From Curvibacter sp. (GTDB lineage: Bacteria > Pseudomonadota > Gammaproteobacteria > Burkholderiales > Burkholderiaceae_C): a stretch of 36,402 bases of DNA. The translations under genes were made by a program, and so were the position numbers. Positions 7,278 to 15,421 of this stretch are shown here, piece after piece (the stretch's first letter is position 1; each line of letters opens with the position of its first letter). The DNA lies in assembly GCA_020248905.1 (NCBI GenBank), contig JADCGR010000035.1, forward strand, positions 1 to 36,402, in the 5' to 3' direction. Below the pieces are notes generated by a model. That model was not told the DNA's origin. It did not search any database and saw nothing but the letters and a program-made list of their open reading frames with translations.

Positions 7278-8831
7278 CTAGGCGCCGCCCACATCGCGTC
7301 GAGGATGCGGAGACTCGATTAGTCGCGAGGGCACAGTATCGCGCCTGTAGACATCCTCCACAGTCTCGGCCCGCCGCACCACATCGGCCTGATCGCCGCA
7401 GATCAAAACCGTCGCCGGCCGGGCTAGCGCATTGAAATTCGATGCACTCGATTCCTGATAAGCGCCCGTGTCTAGGAGGGCGATCAGATCGCCCTGCGCA
7501 ACTTCTGGGAGTCTGGCGCCGATTGCGATTTGGTCCGCAAAGCAAGAATGACCGACAAGATCGGCGGTCATTGAGTTCGGCCAATCCGCCTTGTTCGCGA
7601 CAACATGGCGGAAGCGGCTGCGTTCGAAATGCCCACCTGCAAGAAAGAATGTCGTGGTGTCTGTCAGAACCCAGGAATAAGGAAATGGACGGGTCTGCCT
7701 TTTGATGGCCTTTACGCGGGCAAGATGGATGCCCGCATCGCCATACATTGACCTTCCGGGTTCGATCTGTAGCCGCACTCCCTCCGTCGAGACGCGCGCC
7801 GCCTGAAGTTCCCGGCGAAGAGTCCGCACTGCGACGGCCGCATATTGCTCAATTGTTGGGGGAGGCGCACGGAACCGATGCGACGAGAGCACGGGCACCA
7901 AACGGCTTAATGCCTGGTGGTAAACGCTGGCTCCCAGCCCACGCAGGGCCGCCAGAAAGGGGAAGCCCAGGGCGGTCAAGGTGAATTCAGATCGCGGCGT
8001 CTCTTCATTCAGCGGATCGCGTGGACTTGGCCAGCCGCCACCAATATCTATCTCCTGGGGTTGCCAACCATCCCAGGCGGCGATCAATTCCCCCGCGAGC
8101 TTGCCGAAACGAGACATCAAACCTTCCCAGAACCAAAGGCTGGCGTGATGGCGACCTTGATGAACGTGTAGTCCGACCAAATCGATGTTGGGGGAAGCAA
8201 TCGCACGGCGACCCATGGCGACCAGGAACTCTGGAGGGATGCCGGATTTATAGACCTGGATCGCAAGATCGATTGGGACGGTCAACTGAGAGAAGTCAGT
8301 CGGTCGCCATAGATTGGGGACGGTCGGTTTTACGCGGAGGCGGATCTTCGCCGTCCGTCCCTGCTCGGCCGCCACCGCCTGAATGAGATCAATCTCATCG
8401 ACGTCTTCGACAGTAATCCTCACCCCTGCATGCACGCAGCGCGCCAGATAGTCCCGGCTTTTGCCCCCGCCATTAACTGACACGAGCGCCCGGTCTACCG
8501 GCGTGCTGAGGACACCCTCCAACTCGTTCGGTGAATATACGTCGGCTCCGGCGCCTTCGTCTGTGAGGATTCGCCGGCTGGCCAGGGTGGTGTTGGCCTT
8601 GAACGCCGGCATCACGTCCACCGGACCTTCCCACTCGGCGGCGAATGCGGCGCGGAATCGGCGCACGTTGCCCCGCAGCTGACTCTCAGACAGCACGAAC
8701 AAGGGCGTTCCAAACCGCGCTGCCAGATCAACCGTATCGAGTTCCTCAACGTACAGGTGACCCCCGCGCGTGGAGATGCAGTCCGCTGAACCCACTGCGT
8801 CCTTCCCCTCGCCAACTATTCTTCGTACCAT
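7278..8831 (-). CDS. Fold-III PLP decarboxylase (LysA-like, atypical)
   Basis: 517 residues of the fold-type III PLP family (diaminopimelate/ornithine decarboxylase). Seen: PLP lysine K78 in MPAFKANTT, barrel motif GLHVHQGRH (H222, H224) in place of the usual GxHxHIGS, glycine loop DIGGGW (262-267), phosphate-binding EPGR (357-360), the cross-subunit Cys C430 in GHSCFADQ, and GAYQESSASNFN near 456-467. True diaminopimelate decarboxylases have Glu right after this Cys; here it is Phe431, which argues for a substrate other than diaminopimelate. At over 500 residues it is longer than the usual 400-450. GGAG precedes the ATG, and the gene overlaps the end of the reductase gene by 16 bases. Related enzymes act in polyamine, siderophore and antibiotic pathways; the substrate here is unknown. 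Confidence 0.85.
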   Translation of the reverse strand: MVRRIVGEGKDAVGSADCISTRGGHLYVEELDTVDLAARFGTPLFVLSESQLRGNVRRFRAAFAAEWEGPVDVMPAFKANTTLASRRILTDEGAGADVYSPNELEGVLSTPVDRALVSVNGGGKSRDYLARCVHAGVRITVEDVDEIDLIQAVAAEQGRTAKIRLRVKPTVPNLWRPTDFSQLTVPIDLAIQVYKSGIPPEFLVAMGRRAIASPNIDLVGLHVHQGRHHASLWFWEGLMSRFGKLAGELIAAWDGWQPQEIDIGGGWPSPRDPLNEETPRSEFTLTALGFPFLAALRGLGASVYHQALSRLVPVLSSHRFRAPPPTIEQYAAVAVRTLRRELQAARVSTEGVRLQIEPGRSMYGDAGIHLARVKAIKRQTRPFPYSWVLTDTTTFFLAGGHFERSRFRHVVANKADWPNSMTADLVGHSCFADQIAIGARLPEVAQGDLIALLDTGAYQESSASNFNALARPATVLICGDQADVVRRAETVEDVYRRDTVPSRLIESPHPRRDVGGA

Positions 8832-9838
8832 TTCACTCCCTCAATTCCATCGAGAAGCGCCCGCCCGTACAACGCGGGCGTTTGGAAGCCGGGGGACCAC
8901 CTACCCGCCAGAACCGCACGGGTGATCTCCCGGAGACAGAGCGCAGTGAACCGGTAAGCTTCGGGGCCCGTCAGGGCGACGCGAGCCTGCGCCTTTGCAT
9001 TCGACGCGATTGCGAGCACATAGATTCTGCCGTCGCGTAACTGCCGCGCAGACGATCCCTCCGGCAGAAGCGGCATCAAATAATTCTGTATCAGATCCCG
9101 TAGCCAAAGCAGGCGCCCCCGCATCATCGCGACGGCAAGCCACGGAAGGACGGAGTAAGTCGAGATGTTGGGGATGCCGGTTGAGATCCCCGCAGTAAAA
9201 AGGTCTCCGACCCAAGGGTCGTAGACCGCACGGAACTTCTTTCCCGCGACCTGAAACTTCAGTTCCGATTCCGCCGGCCTGGCGGGGACCAGGGCACCGC
9301 CGACTCGACGATACCCAGTCTTTTCAATGTGTGCCAGCATTCCCTTGAGGGTGCCGCGCGACACCCCGCCCTCGGTAGCCAAGGCGATCACCAGTTCGGT
9401 GGCGTGCGGCAATCTTGCCTTTGCGATTCCTGCAGCGATGTCTGAGGGCGCGACGTTGAAGCCGGCGCCGGGCATGATCATGATGTTCGCGCGGCGCGCC
9501 CTTTCGTCAAAGGTAAACGCATGGGAAGTGTCAGCCACCTCGCCGGCGAGATCGACATAGTGGACACCTGAAGCCAGGCAGGCCTCAATGAGAAGCTTTT
9601 GGGTGATTAGAAACTGGCCAGAAAGGTTCAGTAGAAGCCGCACCCCCTCAAGGCGTCGCTCGATCTCGCGTGGGTCGCTCAAATCGAAAACCGACGCCTT
9701 GAGGTCCAGCCGGTCCGCTAAGCCGCGCACAGCCTCCTCACGCCCGCCGAGGACGGGCCGCATCCCGGCCTCAACAAACCCCTCGGCGCAAATCCGGCCC
9801 GTATAGCCCGCTGCACCATAAATCAAAACTTCCGACAC
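8816..9838 (-). CDS. Saccharopine-dehydrogenase-like NAD(P) reductase
   Basis: 340 residues from a GTG at 9838, preceded by GAGGAGG. The Rossmann motif IYGAAGYTGR (6-15) is followed by GMRPVLGGR, LLLNLSGQF, GVHYVDLAGE and MPGAGFNVAPSD, the pattern of the saccharopine dehydrogenase / trans-acting enoyl reductase superfamily. The frame runs upstream to 10033, but that extension lacks a ribosome site and does not look conserved. The family reduces imines or enoyl groups with NAD(P)H. Its 16-base overlap with the decarboxylase gene argues for translational coupling, so the two enzymes probably act in one pathway. Confidence 0.83.
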   Translation of the reverse strand: MSEVLIYGAAGYTGRICAEGFVEAGMRPVLGGREEAVRGLADRLDLKASVFDLSDPREIERRLEGVRLLLNLSGQFLITQKLLIEACLASGVHYVDLAGEVADTSHAFTFDERARRANIMIMPGAGFNVAPSDIAAGIAKARLPHATELVIALATEGGVSRGTLKGMLAHIEKTGYRRVGGALVPARPAESELKFQVAGKKFRAVYDPWVGDLFTAGISTGIPNISTYSVLPWLAVAMMRGRLLWLRDLIQNYLMPLLPEGSSARQLRDGRIYVLAIASNAKAQARVALTGPEAYRFTALCLREITRAVLAGRWSPGFQTPALYGRALLDGIEGVKWYEE

Positions 9839-10072
9839 GGCTCCTCCTCGTCTCCAAGATGGAACATCGGTAGGGTAGAGAGAACGAAATGAGGTTACTC
9901 CACACCCCCAAATTTGTCCAGGTTGGTTGTCCTCGCCCCTCTCGGCCACGGCAACTCGATCCGCTGACGAATAAAAATCCACGTCACGGGCAAACCGGGA
10001 ACGCTGGCGACTAAACGACGACAAGCCCAGCATCCAGCGTCTTCGGCATGTTAACCCTCTAGGACTGGCTGA
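9839..10072. other. Intergenic, nothing recognised
   Basis: Upstream region of the reductase operon. Only its ribosome site is clear. No convincing promoter boxes, RNA gene or repeat were found. Confidence 0.4.
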
Positions 10073-10324
10073 GAGCCCAATTGCTCAAACCCCAGGACTC
10101 TAACGATCGACGTCACTAGCCATGACATTGGAATCGACTGGACAGGGAACCTAGAGCCGGGCGATCCCTACCTACAGACTATCGTGAACAGGGGTAAGAC
10201 TTACGAGCCACCCGGGCTGCACTTGGGAAACCGCTTGGTCTACAGGCATCCTGTAGCGGTGGCTACGCGCGGGTTGAACTTCTACAAAGGCGCCTATGCG
10301 GCATTACCCTCTGGGTTGGGCTGA
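10073..10324 (+). pseudogene. Possible decayed gene fragment
   Basis: An 83-codon open frame between an in-frame TGA (10070-10072) and TGA at 10322-10324, with no ATG near its beginning. The translation is protein-like (DIGIDWTGNLEPGDPY in the middle, LNFYKGAYAALPSGLG at the end), with a normal mix of aromatic and charged residues. I do not recognise the family. It may be the C-terminal end of a gene lost when this region was rearranged, or chance. Confidence 0.3.
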
Positions 10325-10542
10325 AATTCTTTGAGTCTGCTCGAGAGAGTTGGCATCGCAGGAGAATCGTCTTTCCACCCTGTTTCCGCCACTCTGGAGA
10401 GAGCGTTCGGTTGACCGCTGTGCAGCGTCAACGGTCCTTGGGCGCGCGAGCGCGACTGCCTGCTTAACCTCGTATACCCGACGGTCAGCCTCAAAGGAAG
10501 ATGCTAGCGGTGCTTCATCCTAAACCTTGAAGTTGCTGGCGG

Positions 10543-10710
10543 CTAACTTGGTTCCGCGGTTTGCTTTGCGCCCAACAGCGCAACTCGAGGGATTGCTTCA
10601 GCTGCCGGGTACAGCTTCTCTAGCACGCCGATCAACCCATTGACGAGCTCGGCGCAGTCGGGCTCAACGGACGGTAGAGACCGATGCGCCATCCCATCGC
10701 TTACTCGCAT
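10543..10710 (-). CDS. Small hypothetical ORF, 55 residues
   Basis: ATG at 10710 to TAG at 10545-10543. The product begins MRVSDGMAHRSLPSVEPD and has an amphipathic helical stretch (CAELVNGLIGVLEKLYP). There is no clear ribosome site. Two copies of a 10-base repeat lie just upstream at 10731-10760. No family recognised; it could be a short regulator, a remnant or a chance frame. Confidence 0.3.
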   Translation of the reverse strand: MRVSDGMAHRSLPSVEPDCAELVNGLIGVLEKLYPAAEAIPRVALLGAKQTAEPS

Positions 10711-10730
10711 GGAATCTATCTACGCGTTTA

Positions 10731-10760
10731 CGACTTTAATGACCTGTTTTCGACTTTAAT
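10731..10760. repeat. Two 10-bp direct repeats, 20-bp period
   Basis: CGACTTTAAT at 10731-10740 and again at 10751-10760. The spacing is about two helical turns, so both copies face the same side of the DNA. They lie between the end of glmS and the start of the 55-residue ORF, in an unusually AT-rich patch. A protein-binding site is possible. Confidence 0.5.
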
Positions 10761-10794
10761 TGCACGGAATAAACACGTGCCAAGATTGTCACGG

Positions 10795-12645
10795 TCACTC
10801 GACTGTGACACTCTTGGCCAGATTGCGCGGCTTGTCCACATCCGTGCCTCGGGCGCAGGCCGTGTGATACGCCAGCAGCTGCAGGGGTACCACGTGCAGC
10901 AGGGGCGACAAGGCGCCGTAGTGCTCGGGCATGCGGATGACATGCAGGCCTTCGCCGCTTTCGATTCTTGTGTCCGCATCCGCCAGCACGTAAAGCACGC
11001 CACCGCGCGCGCGCACCTCGTGCAGATTGCTCTTGAGCTTCTCCAGCAGGGCGTCGTTGGGGGCCACGGTCACCACGGGCATGGCGCTGGTCACCAGGGC
11101 CAGCGGGCCATGCTTGAGTTCGCCCGCCGGGTAGGCCTCGGCGTGGATATAGCTGATTTCCTTGAGCTTGAGCGCGCCTTCCAGAGCAATGGGGTAATGC
11201 AGGCCGCGGCCGAGGAAGAGCGCGTTTTCCATGCGGGCGAAGTCCTCGGCCCAGCTCATAACTTGCGGCTCCAGGGCCAGCACGGCCTGCAGGGCCACGG
11301 GTAGATGGCGCATGGCCTTGAGGTGCTGCGCCTCGTCGGCGTCGCTCAGGTGGCCGCGCACCTGGGCCAGGGCCAGGGTGAGCAGGAACAGCCCGGCGAG
11401 CTGGGTGGTGAAGGCCTTGGTGGAGGCGACGCCGATTTCCACACCCGCGCGCGTGATGTAAGCCAGCTTGCACTCGCGCACCATGGCAGAGGTCGCCACA
11501 TTGCAGATGGTCAGGGTGTGCGGCATGCCCAGGCTTTGCGCGTGGCGCAGCGCAGCCAGGGTGTCGGCCGTTTCACCGGACTGGCTGATGGTGACCACCA
11601 GCGTCTTCGGGTTGGGCACCGTGTCGCGGTAGCGGTACTCACTGGCCACTTCCACCTGGGTGGGGATCTTCGCGATGCTCTCCAGCCAGTACTTGGTGGC
11701 ACAGCCGCTGTAGTAACTGGTGCCGCAGGCGAGGATGAGCACGCTGTCGATATCCCTGAAGACTCTGTAAGCCCCATCGCCAAAGAGCTCGGGGACGATG
11801 CCTTCCACGCCCTCTAGCGTGTCGGCGATGGCGCGCGGCTGCTCGAAGATTTCCTTCTGCATGTAATGCCGATACGGGCCGAGCTCGGCGGCTCCGCTGT
11901 GCGCGAGCACCGTCTTGACGGCGCGCTGCACGGGCTTGTGGTCACGACCGATCACCCAGAACCGGCCGAGCTGCAGGTCCACCACATCGCCTTCTTCCAG
12001 GTAGACGATCTGGTCGGTCACGCCGGCCAGGGCCATGGCGTCGCTGGCGAGGTAGTGCGCGCCGTCGGCCCCCACGCCCAGGATCAGCGGCGAGCCCGCG
12101 CGCGCGCCGATCACGCGGTGCGGCTCGTCCTTGTGAAAAACCGCGATGGCGTAAGCGCCATGCAACTGCAGCGTTGCGGCCTTGACTGCCTCGAACAGGT
12201 CTCCCTCGTACAAGGAGTCGACCAGATGGGCGATGACCTCGGTGTCCGTCTGGCTGGCGAAGACATAGCCCTTCTTCTGCAGAGCGGCGCGCAGCTCCTC
12301 GTGGTTTTCGATGATGCCGTTGTGCACCAGGGCCACGCGGGCAGCGCGTTGTGTGCTGTCGGGCCCTGCGCCGTGGCTGAAGTGGGGATGGGCGTTGTGT
12401 ACCGCGGGCGCGCCGTGCGTGGCCCAGCGGGTGTGGGCGATGCCGGTGTAGCCGGTGACCCCATCACGCACCACCTGCTCGGCGAGTTCGGCCACGCGCG
12501 AGGTGCTGCGCGCACGCTGGGGCCCTGCTGTTGTGTGCACGGCAACGCCGCAGGAGTCATAGCCCCGGTACTCCAGGCGCTGCAGGCCCTGAACCAGAAC
12601 GGGAACGATGTTTTGCCGCGAAACGGCGCCGACGATGCCACACAT
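10795..12645 (-). CDS. glmS: Glutamine--fructose-6-phosphate aminotransferase
   Basis: GlmS makes glucosamine-6-phosphate from fructose-6-phosphate and glutamine, the entry step to UDP-GlcNAc for peptidoglycan and lipopolysaccharide. The 616-residue product starts MCGIVGA, with the nucleophilic Cys2 exposed after Met removal. The N-terminal class II glutaminase domain (about 1-240) contains HTRWATHG. Two SIS sugar-isomerase domains follow ([17 protein letters not shown]), and the protein ends KSVTVE as expected. An in-frame ATG lies 23 codons upstream (12714), but the family starts at MCGIV and AAGGAG precedes this ATG. No glmS ribozyme-like leader was recognised. glmU, for the next steps, lies about 1.4 kb away. 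Confidence 0.97.
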   Translation of the reverse strand: MCGIVGAVSRQNIVPVLVQGLQRLEYRGYDSCGVAVHTTAGPQRARSTSRVAELAEQVVRDGVTGYTGIAHTRWATHGAPAVHNAHPHFSHGAGPDSTQRAARVALVHNGIIENHEELRAALQKKGYVFASQTDTEVIAHLVDSLYEGDLFEAVKAATLQLHGAYAIAVFHKDEPHRVIGARAGSPLILGVGADGAHYLASDAMALAGVTDQIVYLEEGDVVDLQLGRFWVIGRDHKPVQRAVKTVLAHSGAAELGPYRHYMQKEIFEQPRAIADTLEGVEGIVPELFGDGAYRVFRDIDSVLILACGTSYYSGCATKYWLESIAKIPTQVEVASEYRYRDTVPNPKTLVVTISQSGETADTLAALRHAQSLGMPHTLTICNVATSAMVRECKLAYITRAGVEIGVASTKAFTTQLAGLFLLTLALAQVRGHLSDADEAQHLKAMRHLPVALQAVLALEPQVMSWAEDFARMENALFLGRGLHYPIALEGALKLKEISYIHAEAYPAGELKHGPLALVTSAMPVVTVAPNDALLEKLKSNLHEVRARGGVLYVLADADTRIESGEGLHVIRMPEHYGALSPLLHVVPLQLLAYHTACARGTDVDKPRNLAKSVTVE

Positions 12646-12737
12646 GAAACTGCACTCCTTTGCGAGTGCAGCGATCGTAGAGAACTTGGTGAAAAATATC
12701 TGATCGATATTCAATATGTTTTGAAGTTAAATTTCAC

Positions 12738-12755
12738 TTACTATTGGTATAGTAA
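12738..12755. promoter_or_regulatory. Palindromic operator between glmS and lrp-like gene
   Basis: TTACTA-N6-TAGTAA, a perfect 6-bp dyad, overlaps TATAGT (12748-12753), a likely -10 box for the rightward AsnC-type gene at 12779. A second dyad, TTCAA-N6-TTGAA, lies at 12710-12725. The region is strongly AT-rich compared with its surroundings. It fits autoregulation by the Lrp/AsnC protein, possibly also acting on glmS. Confidence 0.45.
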
Positions 12756-12778
12756 AAATATTTCAAAAAACGCAATTT

Positions 12779-13270
12779 ATGGAATATAAATCTCTGGATG
12801 CAACAGACCTGCTTCTGCTCGACGCCCTGCAAAAGGACGCGAGCCTGAGCAATCAGGCACTGGCGGCGCTGGCCCATATCTCGCCGCCCACCTGCCTGCG
12901 GCGCGTCAAGCGACTGACAGACAGCGGGCTGGTGGAACGCCAGGTCGCCCTGCTGAGCCCGGACCGTCTCGCGCCGCTGGTGGGGCACGGGCTCACGGCC
13001 ATTGTGGAGATCACCCTGGAGCGCCAGAGCGAAGAAGCACAAGCAGCTTTTGAGCAGCGCGTCAGCCGGGACGAGGCCGTGCAGCAGTGCTACCGCGTAT
13101 CGCCGGGGCCAGACTTTGTGCTGGTGGTGCATGCGCGCGACATGCCGGACTACCTGGCTCTCGCACAGCGCCTGTTCACCGCAGACGCCAATGTGCGCAA
13201 CGTGAAGAGTTTCTTCAGCGTCAAGCGCAGCAAGTTCGGTACGCGGGTGCCGCTGCCGGCACGGGGCTAG
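12779..13270 (+). CDS. Lrp/AsnC family transcriptional regulator
   Basis: 163 residues. An N-terminal winged helix-turn-helix (about 6-60) includes LDATDLLLLDALQKDASLS and HISPPTCLRRVKRL, followed by a RAM/AsnC ligand domain (about 68-150). These proteins are octameric feast/famine regulators that sense amino acids. The gene is divergent from glmS with a palindrome in between. Its stop codon overlaps that of the convergent histidine kinase gene: both lie in the sequence CTAG at 13267-13270. The target amino acid is unknown. Confidence 0.93.
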   Translation: MEYKSLDATDLLLLDALQKDASLSNQALAALAHISPPTCLRRVKRLTDSGLVERQVALLSPDRLAPLVGHGLTAIVEITLERQSEEAQAAFEQRVSRDEAVQQCYRVSPGPDFVLVVHARDMPDYLALAQRLFTADANVRNVKSFFSVKRSKFGTRVPLPARG

Positions 13271-14007
13271 GCCGCCAGCGGCAGCGTCACACGCACACAG
13301 CAGCCGGCATCTGGCGCGCCCTCGATGCGAAGCGTGCCACCATGGCGCTGTGCGATCTTGTGCGCCAGCGCCAGACCCAGCCCCAGGCCTTCAAACTGGC
13401 TCGCGGGGTGCAGGCGCTGAAACACGCGCAGGAGCTGGTCCTGCTGCGCGGGGTTGTAGCCCACACCGTTGTCACGCACAGAGATCTCGACCTGCCCGGG
13501 CGCCGCCGCTGCCCAGGCCACCTCAATGACTGCAGTGGCGCGCGGCCGCGTGAACTTGAGCGCATTGGACAGCAGCTGCGAGAAAAGCTGGCGCAGCAGC
13601 GCGGAGTCGCCATCCAGCGCGGGCAGGGCCTCATGAAAGCGCCAGTCGATCTGGCGCGACCCGGGCTCTGCCGCCAAGCACAGGCGCAGCTCCGCCAACA
13701 GGGCCGCGCTGTCCACCGTGGTGCGCTGCAGGTCCACGCGGTCCAGCTGAGACCATTCCTTGAGCCCGTCGATCTGGCGGCCCATGAGCTGCGCCGCCTG
13801 GGTGAGGGTGTCAAGAAACTGCGCGGGCTCGGCTGCCAGCCGGTCGCCCAGTTCCTCGCGCAGCAGCTGGCTGTAGGCCAGGATGTGGCGCAAGGGCGCG
13901 CGCAGGTCGTGCGAGACCACGTAGGCAAACTCACCCAGTGCCGCGCGCGCGGCTTGCAGCTCGGCCCGCAGCTGCTCGATCTCCGTTTCGCGCAGGCGTT
14001 CACTCAT
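13267..14007 (-). CDS. Orphan soluble histidine kinase
   Basis: 246 residues with only the catalytic core. A short coiled coil (about 1-25) leads to the DHp motif VVSHDLRAPLRH (phospho-acceptor H33), then the ATPase domain with the N box SNALKF, G1 DNGVGY and G2 GLGLGLA. There is no membrane segment and no recognisable sensor domain, and no response regulator gene lies nearby. The SHDLRAPLRHI pattern resembles kinases attached to phytochrome or PAS modules. The ATG lies 7 bases after glmU, so the two genes probably share a transcript. A partner sensor may act in trans. Confidence 0.9.
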   Translation of the reverse strand: MSERLRETEIEQLRAELQAARAALGEFAYVVSHDLRAPLRHILAYSQLLREELGDRLAAEPAQFLDTLTQAAQLMGRQIDGLKEWSQLDRVDLQRTTVDSAALLAELRLCLAAEPGSRQIDWRFHEALPALDGDSALLRQLFSQLLSNALKFTRPRATAVIEVAWAAAAPGQVEISVRDNGVGYNPAQQDQLLRVFQRLHPASQFEGLGLGLALAHKIAQRHGGTLRIEGAPDAGCCVRVTLPLAA

Positions 14008-14014
14008 GGCGGAT

Positions 14015-15421
14015 TCACTTCTTCTTTTCCGGCCGCTTCCAGTTGCTCAGGCTTACCTGCGTGGCCCGCGCCACCGTGAGCACGCCGGGCGCCGTGTCCT
14101 TGGTGATGGTGGAGCCACCGCCCACCGTGCCGCCAGCGCCAATGGTCACAGGCGCGATGAGCACGCAATTGCTGCCGATGTGTACATCGGCCTCGATCAC
14201 AGTGGTGTGCTTGTTGGCTCCGTCGTAATTGGCCGTGATGCTGCCCGCGCCATAGTTCACGCGCTCGCCCACCTTCGAGTCGCCGATGTAGGCGAGGTGA
14301 TTGGCCTTGGCGCCCCTGGCCAGCGTGGAGGCCTTGATCTCGACGAAGTTGCCGATGTGCACCTCATCGCCCAGCCGGGCGCCGGGGCGCAGTCGAGCGT
14401 ACGGACCAATCAGCGCGCCGGCGCCGACCTCAATCCGGTCTTTGGCGCTAATGCCGCCCTCGATATGCGTGTAGGCATGGATGACCGCACCGGCCGCAAT
14501 ACGGGCGTTGCTGATGAAGCAGTGCGCGCCGATGCGCACACCCTCGCCCAGCTCGACCTCGCCAGCGAAGATGCAGTTGACGTCGATCTCCACGTCCTGG
14601 CCGCAGCGCAGCTCGCCGCGCAAATCGAAGCGCGCCGGATCGGCCAGCCGCACGCCCTGCTCCATGAGGCCTCGCGCCACGCGCTGCTGGTACGCGCGCT
14701 CCAGCTCGGCGAGCTGCACGGGGCTGTTGACCCCGGCCACCTGCAGCGCATCGCTGATACGGTGGCCCACCACGGGCACGCCCTGCGCCACTGCAAGCTT
14801 CACTACATCGGTCAGGTAGTACTCGCCCTGGGCATTGCGGTTGTTGAGCTGGCCCAGCCAGGGCTTGAGCAGGCGTGCGGGCGCGGCCATGATGCCGCTG
14901 TACACCTCGCGGATCTGGCGCTGTGCCTCGCAAGCGTCCTTGTGCTCAACGATGGCCTGCACCGCGCCCGCGCCGTCGCGCACGATGCGGCCGTAACCCG
15001 TGGGATCGTCAAAGGCAATGGTGAGCAAGGCGAGCTTGTCGCCGCCGCAGGCCTCGATCAGGACACGCAGCGTGTCGGTGTGCGTGAGCGGCACGTCACC
15101 CGAGAGCACAACCACCATGCCGTCATCCGGCAGGGCGGGCACCGCCTGCTGCACGGCGTGCCCCGTGCCCAGCTGTGGCTCCTGCCGCACGAACTGCAGC
15201 AAGCCGCCGCCGGGATGCACCACGCCCGCCTCGACCTCGGCCGCGCCATGGCCGGTGATGACGACCACGCGCCGCGCGTTCAACCCTGCGGCCGTATCAA
15301 CCACATGCTGCAGCAGCGCGCGCCCGGCCAGACGGTGCAATACTTTGGGCAAACGGCTCTTCATGCGCGTGCCCTTGCCCGCCGCCATCACCACCACATC
15401 CACTGCCTGTACTTGATTCAT
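14015..15421 (-). CDS. glmU: Bifunctional UDP-GlcNAc synthesis enzyme GlmU
   Basis: GlmU acetylates glucosamine-1-phosphate and then transfers UMP to give UDP-N-acetylglucosamine. The 468-residue product has the N-terminal nucleotidyltransferase signature MAAGKGTRMKSRLPKVLH and LSGDVPL, and a C-terminal left-handed beta-helix of hexapeptide repeats (IGAHCFISNARIAAG, IGPYARLRPGA, NYGAGSITANYDG). I place the start at 15421 (MNQVQAVDVVVMAAG); an ATG 33 bases upstream is in frame but would lengthen the product beyond the conserved start. The start codon shares bases with that of the divergent lipoprotein gene. Confidence 0.96.
   Translation of the reverse strand: MNQVQAVDVVVMAAGKGTRMKSRLPKVLHRLAGRALLQHVVDTAAGLNARRVVVITGHGAAEVEAGVVHPGGGLLQFVRQEPQLGTGHAVQQAVPALPDDGMVVVLSGDVPLTHTDTLRVLIEACGGDKLALLTIAFDDPTGYGRIVRDGAGAVQAIVEHKDACEAQRQIREVYSGIMAAPARLLKPWLGQLNNRNAQGEYYLTDVVKLAVAQGVPVVGHRISDALQVAGVNSPVQLAELERAYQQRVARGLMEQGVRLADPARFDLRGELRCGQDVEIDVNCIFAGEVELGEGVRIGAHCFISNARIAAGAVIHAYTHIEGGISAKDRIEVGAGALIGPYARLRPGARLGDEVHIGNFVEIKASTLARGAKANHLAYIGDSKVGERVNYGAGSITANYDGANKHTTVIEADVHIGSNCVLIAPVTIGAGGTVGGGSTITKDTAPGVLTVARATQVSLSNWKRPEKKK

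Noticed and set aside
9839-10033. A 65-residue N-terminal extension of the saccharopine-dehydrogenase-like protein.
   Set aside because: The GTG at 9838 has a strong ribosome site and begins the Rossmann fold at the usual distance.
10294-10494. A 66-residue leftward frame in the accessory gap.
   Set aside because: No ribosome site and low-information composition; the overlapping rightward frame looks more protein-like.
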